A DNA stretch of 64,000 nucleotides from JAWPMV01 sp038527215. GTDB lineage: Bacteria > Bacteroidota > Bacteroidia > J057. Made by a program: the position numbers and the translations under genes. Positions 7,845 through 15,698 of the stretch are shown in pieces. The DNA lies in assembly GCA_038527215.1 (NCBI GenBank), contig JBCBGC010000001.1, forward strand, positions 1 to 64,000. The letters run 5' to 3'. Each line of letters opens with the position of its first letter. Position 1 is the stretch's first letter. The notes beneath the pieces were generated by a model. That model was not told where the DNA came from and did no database searches. It worked only from the letters and a program-made list of their open reading frames with translations.

Positions 7845-7922
7845 GGGAGCTTAGCTCAGTTGGTTCAGAGCACCTGCCTTACAAGCAGGGGGTCACTGGT
7901 TCGAGTCCAGTAGTTCCCACCA
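7845..7922 (+). tRNA. tRNA-Val (anticodon UAC)
   Basis: The cloverleaf is complete. The acceptor strand GGGAGCT pairs with AGTTCCC (one G-U), the D-stem GCTC pairs with GAGC, the anticodon stem CCTGC pairs with GCAGG around loop CTTACAA (anticodon TAC), the T-stem ACTGG pairs with CCAGT around TTCGAGT, and A73 is followed by an encoded CCA (7920-7922). It is the only unit of the array with a 7-nt anticodon loop. A terminator hairpin follows at 7932. Confidence 0.95.
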
Positions 7923-7931
7923 CTATACTAA

Positions 7932-7965
7932 AGAGACTGTTTCTAAGGAGGCGGTCTCTTTTTTT
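7932..7965 (+). terminator. Terminator after tRNA-Val
   Basis: AGAGAC (7932-7937) pairs with GTCTCT (7954-7959), followed by T7. The same hairpin is copied behind units E, F and G. Confidence 0.8.
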
Positions 7966-7978
7966 ATAGAAGAAAATT

Positions 7979-8053
7979 GGGAGGTAGCTCAGTTGGTTCA
8001 GCGCATCCCGCTATGCGGGAGGGTCATTTGCCCGAGTCCAGTAGTTCCCACCA
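7979..8053 (+). pseudogene. tRNA-like unit E
   Basis: The unit has GGGAGGT at its start, one base short between the acceptor and D-stem compared with the true tRNA, an arm TCCCG-CTATG-CGGGA with a 5-nt loop, an intact-looking T-arm 3' strand and an encoded CCA (8051-8053). Confidence 0.7.
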
Positions 8054-8062
8054 CTATACTAA

Positions 8063-8096
8063 AGAGACTGTTTCTAAGGAGGCAGTCTCTTTTTTT
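8063..8096 (+). terminator. Terminator-like hairpin behind unit E
   Basis: AGAGAC (8063-8068) pairs with GTCTCT (8085-8090) with a T7 tail; nearly identical to the hairpin behind tRNA-Val. Confidence 0.7.
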
Positions 8097-8109
8097 ATAG
8101 AAGAAAATT

Positions 8110-8184
8110 GGGAGGTAGCTCAGTTGGTTCAGAGCATCCCGCTATCCGGGAAGGTCATTTGCTCGAGTCCAGTAGTTCCCACCA
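8110..8184 (+). pseudogene. tRNA-like unit F
   Basis: As unit E, with arm TCCCG-CTATC-CGGGA. Here the loop-closing pair seen in other units (C-G) is lost, which shows that the 5-bp stem with a 5-nt loop is the conserved form. CCA is encoded at 8182-8184. Confidence 0.65.
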
Positions 8185-8193
8185 CTATATAAA

Positions 8194-8226
8194 AGAGACT
8201 GTTTCTAAGGAAGCGGTCTATTTTTT
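8194..8226 (+). terminator. Decayed terminator-like hairpin behind unit F
   Basis: AGAGAC (8194-8199) opposite GTCTAT has one mismatch; a T-rich tail follows. Confidence 0.5.
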
Positions 8227-8238
8227 ATGGAAAAAATT

Positions 8239-8316
8239 GTGAGGTAGCTCAATTGGTTCAGGGCATCCCGCAATGCGGGAGGGTCATCTGCTCGAGTCCA
8301 GTAGGTTCAACCGCCA
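8239..8316 (+). pseudogene. tRNA-like unit G
   Basis: The most diverged of the E-G group: arm TCCCG-CAATG-CGGGA, altered 3' acceptor (AGGTTCAACCGCCA). It is followed by a weakened hairpin (8322-8349) directly before the GIY-YIG start codon at 8355. Confidence 0.6.
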
Positions 8317-8354
8317 TACGAAGAGACTGGTTCTGAGGGGATAATCTCTTTCTT

Positions 8355-8600
8355 ATGCCTTATTATTTGTATATCCTTTACAGCGCTAAGATAGACCGTT
8401 ATTACGTTGGCTCCACCAGTAATCTATCAGACCGCCTACATCGTCATAATACAGGCCGCAGTAAGTACACCAAGCGTGGTATACCCTGGGAAGTGGTCTA
8501 TACAGAATCTTTTCCTGATCGTCCTGCTGCAGTCAGGAGAGAACGGGAAATCAAAAAGAAGAAAAGTCGGGTTTATGTTGAGGGATTATTGAAACGGTAG
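8355..8600 (+). CDS. Small GIY-YIG nuclease-domain protein embedded in the tRNA-like array
   Basis: The 81-aa product is a stand-alone GIY-YIG domain of the UvrC/Slx1/YhbQ type. It has YYLYILYS (the GIY strand), YYVGST (the YIG strand), DRLHRHN (catalytic Arg helix), WEVVYTESF and a REREIKKKKSR helix that includes the usual metal-binding Glu region. Such domains cut branched or specific DNA. The ATG lies five bases after the hairpin of tRNA-like unit G, and the stop TAG falls inside the GGTAGCTC D-arm motif of a further tRNA-like remnant (8590-8665). The gene therefore sits exactly between repeat units, which suggests a link between the nuclease and the repeats. Confidence 0.88.
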   Translation: MPYYLYILYSAKIDRYYVGSTSNLSDRLHRHNTGRSKYTKRGIPWEVVYTESFPDRPAAVRREREIKKKKSRVYVEGLLKR

Positions 8601-8665
8601 CTCGGTAGGTTCATGAAGTTCCAATACCTGGAAGGGGGGCTAGTTCGATTCCTTTGGATACCATT
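8590..8665 (+). pseudogene. Highly diverged tRNA-like unit H overlapping the GIY-YIG stop
   Basis: GAAACGGTAGCTC... ends in ...GGATACCATTTC. The ends GAAACGGTA and TACCATTTC pair with one mismatch, and the middle holds TTCCA-ATACC-TGGAA, again a 5-nt loop, followed by a GTTCGATTCC T-loop-like motif. It resembles the other units in plan only, so the call is tentative. Confidence 0.4.
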
Positions 8666-8769
8666 TCAAAACGATGAGAGTGGTTTTGTCCTTCAAAGGC
8701 TGTTATTTTGCATGACGACTCATAAACCTAAATAGACTAGGTGCAATTCAAACAATTAGACATTTTTTC

Positions 8770-9099
8770 TTATAAGGTTTCTTTTCGATTCCTTATCGTA
8801 TGCTCTGGGAAAAGATCATTCACAATTGGAGGGCTATTTGGAAATTTTTTAGCTAATACTTCAATTATTTGCATTGCCTTGTTATAGGATGGAGCCGAGC
8901 CTGATTCACTAGCTTGTCCATAATTATATAGTGTATGTTTACTAATATTTACCCACTCGGCTAATTCTGGGAAACTAACCCCATTCGTGATCATACATCT
9001 TTTTATGACGTTCATCCAAATTAATCGCCTTCTTAAAGGAGGACTGAAGGTAGATTCTATTTTTACCAACTTAATCTTTGGCCCTGTTGTATCTCCCAT
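8770..9099 (-). CDS. Small putative helix-turn-helix protein
   Basis: This 109-aa product is not recognised as a named family. Residues about 40-70 (VSFPELAEWVNISKHTLYNYGQ) have the spacing of a Cro/C1- or transposase-like helix-turn-helix, with a LAEWVNISKHTLYNY core. A second helical stretch (MQIIEVLAKKF) follows. It lies in an AT-richer stretch next to the tRNA-like array, the kind of place where mobile or strain-specific genes sit. It could be a small DNA-binding regulator; no operon partner is evident apart from the downstream secreted protein gene upstream of it on the same strand. Confidence 0.5.
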   Translation of the reverse strand: MGDTTGPKIKLVKIESTFSPPLRRRLIWMNVIKRCMITNGVSFPELAEWVNISKHTLYNYGQASESGSAPSYNKAMQIIEVLAKKFPNSPPIVNDLFPEHTIRNRKETL

Positions 9100-9128
9100 G
9101 TTGAGGTATTAGATAAAAAATTTTCCTA

Positions 9129-9485
9129 TTACTTTTTCCTCTTCATCAAATAGTGATAGACATTCTGATTCCCGATTGTCAAGGCATATGCCTGTAAGAA
9201 TTCATACCCATTCTTAGACATAAAATTTAAGGCATCAACCATAGAATTTAACTCTAGCGGTTTGCCACTTTCATCCAGCAACTTTGTGTCTTTCAGGTTC
9301 CAATATTTATCTACCTGTCCAAATTCTATTTGAATGGTAACCTTGGTACTTAGAAGTTTTGAAGTACCTACGATCCTGACGTAATCAACGTCAATATCCT
9401 TTAATGGAGTTCCATTTACTGACTGTGAAAAGCTGACTGAATAGCACAATAGAAATCCTATTGAAAAAGTTAGAATTTTCCCCAT
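9129..9485 (-). CDS. Small secreted protein of unknown function
   Basis: This 118-aa product has a clear signal peptide (MGKILTFSIGFLLCYSVSFSQ, cleavage near residue 21). The mature part includes VDYVRIVGTSKLLSTKVTIQIEFGQ, KDTKLLDESGKPLELNSMVDALNFMSKNGYEF and a closing YHYLMKRKK. The pattern of two strands, a helix (NSMVDALNFM) and a C-terminal strand resembles short hypothetical exported proteins found repeatedly in Bacteroidota. No catalytic motif is visible. It ends 30 bp before the HTH gene start and on the same strand, so the two may share a transcript. Confidence 0.6.
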   Translation of the reverse strand: MGKILTFSIGFLLCYSVSFSQSVNGTPLKDIDVDYVRIVGTSKLLSTKVTIQIEFGQVDKYWNLKDTKLLDESGKPLELNSMVDALNFMSKNGYEFLQAYALTIGNQNVYHYLMKRKK

Positions 9486-9876
9486 GTAGAAATTATTAAA
9501 TATTAAAAAATAATTTTATGCTAAACATACAAAAAGATTGAATACGAAAAGCACTAGGTGCGAGACCTGGATTATTCAGATTCAGTATTTAATTTAATTT
9601 CCTCCCAATTTTATGCGGTTTTGCCTCTTAGAAATTCAGCCCGTTTATCTATGGGAAGGGTGCAAATTGAGAGGAGAAAGTACATTGGTTTGATCTCAAC
9701 TAACTCGAATAGTTTTATCATCTACTTTTGGCTCTTCAAGAACAATCATGCATTATACATTGCCTTTGGAGGAGCCAAATGGGATATTTAGTCTCCGGAT
9801 AGGGTAGGGGTTTCAACCTTTGGGGAATTCCTCTTCTCTCTGAGTTACCCAGTGTATCATTTTAATGCCATAACCA
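9486..9876. other. AT-rich intergenic stretch without a convincing gene
   Basis: About 390 bp between the divergent genes at 9485 (-) and 9877 (+). A 77-codon GTG-initiated frame (9558-9791) has no recognisable domain, no close A-rich initiation region and unremarkable composition, so it is not called. No hairpins or repeats stand out. Confidence 0.5.
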
Positions 9877-10848
9877 ATGAGTGAAAAAGACAATAAGGAA
9901 TTAGAGAATGAGGAGGTGGGGAAGCCTGATGTACCTACGGAAGAAGAGCAAAAAAAAGCACCTATGGTAAGCATTCCTAATGGTGTTTTATTACTAGGCG
10001 GATTCCTGACCTTTTTAGGTTGCACTTACCAGATTGGGTTTTGGTCGCATTTTGGTATTAATGCAATGAGTTTTTTGACCGGTAACGATATATTGCTATC
10101 GTTTGCAAACATCCTTGTTGAAACCCCAATTGCTGGCGTAGTTATTTTCAGTTTGAGTTTGCTTATAGGGAAGCAATACGAAAAGAGGATGAAGGCTGGT
10201 ATGCCAAAACTTCATAACAGAAAGCCAATTGGTGTTTGGATATCTGTTCCGATTATGATCACGGTGGTTCTGCTTTGGATAGTATTTCCATTTGGACCAT
10301 TATCAGGATTTTGGATAATGATTATAAATATTAACGCAATTGGGTTTGCACTCCTTTATTTAGAGGATGTAGCTGGAATGAATATTAGCTTTGATTTTTA
10401 CGATCGGAGGGAAAAGGCCAATTTGCTTATTTTTATTTCGACGGCGGTTTTTCTAATAATGCCAACTATAGCCTATTATAAGGCCTATAAATTAAAAATG
10501 AATCGAGACGTTTATGTAGTCAAAAACGTTGGGGATCCAAGTGTTTTTCCTATGGAAATTGATGGACCCTGGAAATACCTTGGCAGAATGGGCGACTCTA
10601 TGTTCTTTTTAAGTTGGGACAATAAAAAAACACACATTGTTCTTCGGGAGGAGGCAAAGTACCTTAACATTCAATATTGTGAGGATCCTGATGAAGAAGG
10701 TGATTTAGATATTCCTATCCCCACTCCTCAAATAGCTCCCACTCCTGCAACCTTTCCAGACTCAACCCACATCCAGCCTGACTCAATTCCCATCGATACA
10801 ACAAGCGAAAAACAAAACGGCCCCCCAATAGGAGAGCCGCTGCCTTAG
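9877..10848 (+). CDS. Membrane protein of unknown function with Pro-rich C-terminus
   Basis: The 323-aa protein starts with a charged cytoplasmic segment (MSEKDNKELENEEVGKPD). About five hydrophobic segments follow (near residues 33-60, 70-95, 110-135, 140-165 and 180-200), then a soluble region of about 75 residues (VYVVKNVGDPSVFPMEIDGPWKYLGRMGD) and a Pro/Thr/Asp-rich tail (IPIPTPQIAPTPAT). No family is recognised. Base composition is AT-richer than in the flanking GH81 gene, which fits a recently acquired or strain-specific gene. No partner gene is adjacent on the same strand. Confidence 0.6.
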   Translation: MSEKDNKELENEEVGKPDVPTEEEQKKAPMVSIPNGVLLLGGFLTFLGCTYQIGFWSHFGINAMSFLTGNDILLSFANILVETPIAGVVIFSLSLLIGKQYEKRMKAGMPKLHNRKPIGVWISVPIMITVVLLWIVFPFGPLSGFWIMIININAIGFALLYLEDVAGMNISFDFYDRREKANLLIFISTAVFLIMPTIAYYKAYKLKMNRDVYVVKNVGDPSVFPMEIDGPWKYLGRMGDSMFFLSWDNKKTHIVLREEAKYLNIQYCEDPDEEGDLDIPIPTPQIAPTPATFPDSTHIQPDSIPIDTTSEKQNGPPIGEPLP

Positions 10849-10865
10849 TGTGTTTATCGCTTTGG

Positions 10866-11267
10866 TTACCAGGCTTCCACTTTCAGGAAGGGTTCCCACT
10901 CCAAAAGGTTGGATTCAAGGTCCTTAAACTTGATGGAGACCGTTAGATTCTTAAGGGCGATCCTGAGTAATTCGTATTTATCTGTGATCCTCACAAAACC
11001 TAATTCTGCGCCCTTTTCCTGTGCGTCTTGAAAGAGGTAATGAAGAGGTGATTTGCGTGATGACCCTATAGGGATACAACACCCCTCAGCTCCTCCCAGA
11101 GTCATAAGATCTGCCCCTTCACTAAGACTTTCCCACAACCTCATCTCAGAAGGGAGGTGTACATAGCGAAAGCGGCCGATCTGAATGCCTGGACACTTGA
11201 CCTGGATAGCCTCCCTCTCGAGAATCTGAATGCTTCCGGGGTGACAAAGAAGTAAAAAGAAACACAC
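10866..11267 (-). CDS. Hypothetical ORF, N-terminus overlapping a repeat
   Basis: A 133-aa frame with no signal peptide-like start and no recognised domain. The first 12 or so codons lie inside the repeat fragment at 11200-11330 (CTTCCGGGGTGACA, 11233-11246), so the true start is probably further in or the gene is a remnant. The C-terminal half (GFVRITDKYELLRIALKNLTVSIKFKDLESNLLEWEPFLKV) looks like ordinary protein sequence with amphipathic helices, which is why it is listed. It converges with the membrane-protein gene, 18 bp apart. Confidence 0.35.
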   Translation of the reverse strand: MCFFLLLCHPGSIQILEREAIQVKCPGIQIGRFRYVHLPSEMRLWESLSEGADLMTLGGAEGCCIPIGSSRKSPLHYLFQDAQEKGAELGFVRITDKYELLRIALKNLTVSIKFKDLESNLLEWEPFLKVEAW

Positions 11268-11330
11268 AAAATCTGAGTCACCCCGGAAAGCCGCTGCGGG
11301 TTCCGAAGCGGTCTATCCGGGGGCTCCAGT
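11200..11330. repeat. Fragments of the CCCCGGA-type repeat
   Basis: CTTCCGGGGTGACA (11233-11246) and GTCACCCCGGAAAG (11277-11290) face each other. The second opens a nested hairpin: CCCCGGA pairs with TCCGGGG and encloses CCGCT/AGCGG. The same ends bound the two MITE-like copies at 53403-53810. The left part (GATAGCCTCCC...) also matches the right half of those copies. Confidence 0.65.
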
Positions 11331-11476
11331 TTGTATGAGGGCCATTTTCTACCCAAAAGAGATACCCATGCTGTACCCCTTTCCCCCATATGCGTAGTCA
11401 AAGCGTAGTAACATATAGCGTTTTCTGGATAAATAAGGCGTAGCTTTAAGCTCGCTTTAACCTAACTACTCCAGTC

Positions 11477-14400
11477 ATGAAAAACGTTCTGCTATGCGCA
11501 GCTTTGCTGCTCCCGCTCATCGGGCTATCTCCAGAAATCCAGGCGCAAATTACCAACGTCGGCAGCGGCTCTTACACCACCACCTTTCCAGGCGTGGATG
11601 CGGCGGGTCGAAACAGCTTCCCTTCGGGTACCCCTTATATCACAGGCAATGCTGCCAACAAACCTATTCCCACCAACGATTGGTGGTCGGCTCAAGTCAA
11701 GAACCCACATGCTGACAACCTCTTCAGCTATCCATTCACCATGAAGAGCATCAACCAGGGCTTGATCGTAACCTATATTCCCTGGGGCGTAATTGATGCC
11801 TTTTCTCCGATTACAGTAGGGGTTACGGGGCTCAATGCTTCCTCGGCCAACATCTCTGATTTTTCCGATTGGACGGTCAGCATGGATTGGGACAATGGCG
11901 CACATCATTTTCAGGCGACCTCGGGCATCGGCATGCCTTTTTTGTACTTCGAAAAAGGGGCTACCGATGTTGCGGAAGTCACCATCACCCAGGGCAGCAC
12001 CGTGATTGACAACGAAATGCTGGTCATCACGGGTGCACACAACGGAGCCGACTTTGCCATTTATGCGCCAACTGGGAGTGTGTGGACCCAAAATGGCAAT
12101 ACCTATACCTCGACCCTCAACGGACAAAATTACTGGTCCATGGCCTTCCTGCCTTTTGCGGGAGCCAGTGCGAACGCTGTAGCTCAGTCCTATAAAAAAT
12201 ACGCATATGTCTTTCCAACTGATACCCGGGCTGACTGGCAGTTTGATCCGCAGACCTCTGTGATGACCACCGACTTTGTGGTAGAAGTGGGGGTAAAAGA
12301 AGGCACCGATAGTACCATCCTGCAAGGACTACTGCCTCACCAGTGGGCCAACCTGGCTGCTACTTCACCCGTTCCTGCTGGCTATTCCTATCCCAACGTC
12401 CGGGGCGAAATCAAAACCCTGGAGGGCAATAGCTTTAGTGTGGCCAATACCTTCCACGGCATACTGCCGACCCTGCCTTACCTGGATTATTACAGCCAGG
12501 GCTTTAGTCCGCAAACCCTCAACCAGAAAATCTCCCTCCTGAAAAATGATGGCCTGGCTACCTGGACGGATTCCTATAATGAAGGGCAAATGATGAACCG
12601 TCTCATTCAGTCGGCCAGGATTGCGGAACTAATGGGGGATTCCGCTGCTCTGGGCACCATGCTGGCCACGGTCAAAGCCCGTCTGGAAGACTGGCTCAAA
12701 ATCAACGGAGGCGAAGTGGCCTTTTTGTTTTACTACAACACTACCTGGACGGCCATGATCGGTTATCCGGCAGGCCATGGACAGGACGGAAATATCAACG
12801 ATCACCACTTTCACTGGGGCTACTTTATCCATGCAGCCGCTTTCCTGGAGCAATACGAACCCGGTTGGGCGGCGCAGTGGGGCGATATGATCAACCTACT
12901 GGTTCGGGATGCGGCTTCCCCGGATCGCAACGACAGCATGTTCCCTTTTCTCCGGAACTTTAGTCCTTATGCCGGACATAGCTGGGCCAATGGCTTTGCT
13001 TCTTTTCCTCAAGGCAATGACCAGGAGTCTACCTCCGAAAGTATGCAGTTTGCCTCCTCTCTCATTCACTGGGGCTCGGTAATCGGCAATGATTCGATCC
13101 GGGATTTGGGGATTTATTTATACACCACCGAGCAGACCGCCATCGAGGAATACTGGTTCGACATGTACGAGCGGAATTTCCAGTCGAATCAGCCTTATAG
13201 CCTGGTTTCCCGGGTCTGGGGCAACAGCTACGACAACGGCACCTTCTGGACCAGCGACATTGCTGCTTCTTATGGCATCGAGCTGTATCCGATTCATGGC
13301 GGCTCTTTATACCTGGGCCACGATACTACTTATGCTAAAAAGCTCTGGGCTGAGATTGAAGCCAATACCGGCATTTTGGCCAATGAAGTCAATCCCAATC
13401 TCTGGCATGATGTGATGTGGCAGTACCTGGCCTTTACGGACCCGGACAAAGCCCTCAACCTCTACAATGCTTATCCTGAACGAGACCTGAAATTTGGGGT
13501 GTCCGATGCACAAACTTATCACTGGTTACATGCCATGCGGGTGCTGGGGAATGTGGACGTATCGGTGACGGCCGATCATCCGTTAGCGGTGGTGTTTGAC
13601 AAAAGCGGGGACCGCACCTACGTCGCCCAAAACTATGGCTCCGATAGCCTGACGGTTAGCTTTTCCGATGGTTTTGTGCTGGAAGTCCCTCCTTTTCGCC
13701 TCACAACTAGTAAGGACGTTTCCCTGGATGGGACGCTGACGGCTAGTTTTTCCGAAGCATATCCCGGCGGCAGTGTGGACCTGGAATTGGTGATCAATAG
13801 CGGCAATCCTACGCAAGTGGAATTTGTGGATGGGGAGACCTTGCTAGGGCAGTTGACCCAAGCACCCTATGTGTTCAAAGCCACTAATCTGGCGGTAGGC
13901 AGACGCAGCTTTTACGCCCGTATCTACGAGGGGACCAATTTTACCGTCAGCAACCTGGTTCCTGTGATCGTAGGCGAGCAATTACCTTTCCTGGGCAATC
14001 CTTCGGCCATTCCAGGGGTGATTGAAGCGGGATATTTTGACATATTCGAAGGAGGCAGCGGGCAGGAAATCGCTTATAATGATGTCTCGGTGGGCAATAA
14101 TGGAGATTTTCGTCCGAATGAAAACGTGGATGTAGCACTGATTCCCAACGAAGGGGCCACGGTCGGCTGGATTGCCGCCGGAGAATGGCTGGAATATACC
14201 GTAGACGTACAGCAAGCCGGGAATTATACCTTGAGTTTTCGCTACGCTTGTGGCAACAATAGCGGAGGCGGTCCATTTCGTTTGGAAGCGGATGGGGCGG
14301 TCGTGCGGTCTGGGATCACCGCGCCTTATACAGGGGACTGGAACAGTTGGAGCACCCGCAGCGTTTCCAATATTCCGCTCAAAAGTGGCAAGCAGGTCTT

Positions 14401-15589
14401 GCGGGTATTTTTTGAAAATGGGGAATTGAACATGGGCAAAATGACCTTTAGCTATGATTCGCCCCTGGCGTATAGCCAGCCCGTAGCCGATGCCGGAGAT
14501 AATATTCTGGTGTTGCTGCCCATGAATAATACTATTTTGGATGCGAGTCAAAGTAGCGATCCGGCTAATGGAACCCTGACTTACAGTTGGACCCAGGTCT
14601 ATGGCCCTTCCCGCCTTACCTTTTCCAATGCACAGGCCGCTCAACCCAGCATTTCTACCCTGGAAGAAGGGGTGTATCTGCTGAAATTGACCGTGGACAA
14701 TGGCAGCTACCAGGATGAAGATGAGCTATACGTGATTTCCAGTTCTACCGGAATTGTGCCGCCCAAGGTGTCCATTTACGCGCCTTTTGATCAGTCCTCC
14801 TTTATTGAAGGAGACATGGTTACGGTCGCTGCAGCTGCTTCCGATCTGATCGGCCAGGTAAGCAAGGTGGACTTTTTTGCCGATGGGACCCTGATCGGAA
14901 CGGCCACGCAAGCTCCTTATGAAATCACCTGGTCCGCCAACACCGCCGGGACCTATGACCTCACCGCTGTAGCCGAGGACGATGATAACAGCAGCACTAC
15001 TTCCAGTCCGGTACAGGTGGAAATTACCGAAGCGCCTGCCTGCCGGGCTACCTCCAGCAATGGAGAGTTTGAATTTGAGTTTTCGCCCGATGACGATAAT
15101 CCCACCCTGACCTTTATCCCTTCCGTCAATGGGCAGGGCAGTCCCACCTGCATTCTGTATTACGGGACCAATCCGAGCAGCTTACCCGGCTATCCGGTTA
15201 CGCCCAATGTGCCTTACCAGCTCAATGCCAGCGAAGGGACCCAGATTTACTTTTATTATACCTATTCCTATCCGGGACAAGGTGAGCGTAATAATGCCGG
15301 AGATAAAGACAGCTACGTGATCGGCAGTTGTCGTAATGCCACCAGCCTGGAAGACCAGGTGGAATTGGAGGTGGCCTATTATCCTAACCCCGTGAGCGAT
15401 GTCCTCACCTTGGAACTTCCCTTTGGAGATAACCAGGTGCAAGTTTATGACCTGCAAGGCAAAATCCTGGATAGCTTTTCCACCCGGAGCCAGCAGATGG
15501 AATATGACATGAGCCCGTATGCTTCAGGAGCTTATTTATTCCGGGTGTGGAATGGCGGCAAGATGAAGATGTTTAAAGTGATGCGGTAG
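11477..15589 (+). CDS. GH81 endo-beta-1,3-glucanase, multidomain, T9SS-exported
   Basis: This enzyme should hydrolyse beta-1,3-glucans such as laminarin or curdlan at the cell surface. The signal peptide covers residues 1-24. The GH81 catalytic region is about 30-740, with NDWWSAQV near the start, the general-acid Asp in NDHHFHWGY (D442) and the two glutamates in GNDQESTSES (E517, E521). Then follow an Ig-like domain (about 755-835), a CBM6-like module (about 840-990, VGWIAAGEWLEYTV), a PKD-like domain (about 1000-1090), a second Ig-like domain (about 1096-1185), a module resembling beta-glucan-binding CBM56 (about 1190-1280, tentative) and a type A T9SS tail (YYPNPVSD near 1298). At 1370 aa it is long for GH81 because of these accessory domains. 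A bidirectional terminator follows. Confidence 0.93.
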   Translation: MKNVLLCAALLLPLIGLSPEIQAQITNVGSGSYTTTFPGVDAAGRNSFPSGTPYITGNAANKPIPTNDWWSAQVKNPHADNLFSYPFTMKSINQGLIVTYIPWGVIDAFSPITVGVTGLNASSANISDFSDWTVSMDWDNGAHHFQATSGIGMPFLYFEKGATDVAEVTITQGSTVIDNEMLVITGAHNGADFAIYAPTGSVWTQNGNTYTSTLNGQNYWSMAFLPFAGASANAVAQSYKKYAYVFPTDTRADWQFDPQTSVMTTDFVVEVGVKEGTDSTILQGLLPHQWANLAATSPVPAGYSYPNVRGEIKTLEGNSFSVANTFHGILPTLPYLDYYSQGFSPQTLNQKISLLKNDGLATWTDSYNEGQMMNRLIQSARIAELMGDSAALGTMLATVKARLEDWLKINGGEVAFLFYYNTTWTAMIGYPAGHGQDGNINDHHFHWGYFIHAAAFLEQYEPGWAAQWGDMINLLVRDAASPDRNDSMFPFLRNFSPYAGHSWANGFASFPQGNDQESTSESMQFASSLIHWGSVIGNDSIRDLGIYLYTTEQTAIEEYWFDMYERNFQSNQPYSLVSRVWGNSYDNGTFWTSDIAASYGIELYPIHGGSLYLGHDTTYAKKLWAEIEANTGILANEVNPNLWHDVMWQYLAFTDPDKALNLYNAYPERDLKFGVSDAQTYHWLHAMRVLGNVDVSVTADHPLAVVFDKSGDRTYVAQNYGSDSLTVSFSDGFVLEVPPFRLTTSKDVSLDGTLTASFSEAYPGGSVDLELVINSGNPTQVEFVDGETLLGQLTQAPYVFKATNLAVGRRSFYARIYEGTNFTVSNLVPVIVGEQLPFLGNPSAIPGVIEAGYFDIFEGGSGQEIAYNDVSVGNNGDFRPNENVDVALIPNEGATVGWIAAGEWLEYTVDVQQAGNYTLSFRYACGNNSGGGPFRLEADGAVVRSGITAPYTGDWNSWSTRSVSNIPLKSGKQVLRVFFENGELNMGKMTFSYDSPLAYSQPVADAGDNILVLLPMNNTILDASQSSDPANGTLTYSWTQVYGPSRLTFSNAQAAQPSISTLEEGVYLLKLTVDNGSYQDEDELYVISSSTGIVPPKVSIYAPFDQSSFIEGDMVTVAAAASDLIGQVSKVDFFADGTLIGTATQAPYEITWSANTAGTYDLTAVAEDDDNSSTTSSPVQVEITEAPACRATSSNGEFEFEFSPDDDNPTLTFIPSVNGQGSPTCILYYGTNPSSLPGYPVTPNVPYQLNASEGTQIYFYYTYSYPGQGERNNAGDKDSYVIGSCRNATSLEDQVELEVAYYPNPVSDVLTLELPFGDNQVQVYDLQGKILDSFSTRSQQMEYDMSPYASGAYLFRVWNGGKMKMFKVMR

Positions 15590-15620
15590 TTTCGCCAACC
15601 AATTAGGTCTTCGGATAAAA

Positions 15621-15658
15621 CACCTCCTTAACCTCTCTGGGTTGAGGAGGTGTTTTTT
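15621..15658. terminator. Strong bidirectional terminator
   Basis: CACCTCCTTAACC (15621-15633) pairs with GGTTGAGGAGGTG (15640-15652) with one G-U pair. T6 follows on the plus strand and T4 on the minus strand. It separates the convergent GH81 and lipoprotein genes. Confidence 0.9.
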
Positions 15659-15698
15659 CGTTAGCTCCAACATGCGCATGGATCGGGGCCCATTCTTG

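Larger units (their letters stand above)
7508..8316 (+). repeat. Array of degenerate tRNA-like repeats around one intact tRNA-Val
   Basis: At least seven tRNA-like units plus one true tRNA run head to tail. Upstream units (7508, 7587, one broken by Ns, 7766) repeat every 79 bp and lack a proper 3' acceptor strand. Downstream units (7979, 8110, 8239) repeat every 129-131 bp, keep the CCA end and each carries its own terminator-like hairpin. All share GGGAG(C)TTAGCTCAGTTGGTTCA and a GTCCAGT/GAGTGAGCAGT T-arm, but the anticodon arm is replaced by TCCCG-n5-CGGGA, a 5-nt loop. They cannot be decoding tRNAs. The sequencing gap inside the array is probably an assembly failure at near-identical repeats. 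Confidence 0.85.

Noticed and set aside
7508..8316. The tRNA-like array looked at first like a CRISPR array or a set of many tRNA genes.
   Set aside because: Units are contiguous, not separated by unique spacers of similar length, and they lack a decodable 7-nt anticodon loop except at 7845.
9558..9791. 77-codon GTG-started frame in the AT-rich gap.
   Set aside because: No domain, weak start region and no conserved pattern; it can be a chance frame.
11741..15457. Several minus-strand ORFs over the GH81 gene.
   Set aside because: They are shadows of a clear GH81 frame with catalytic motifs.
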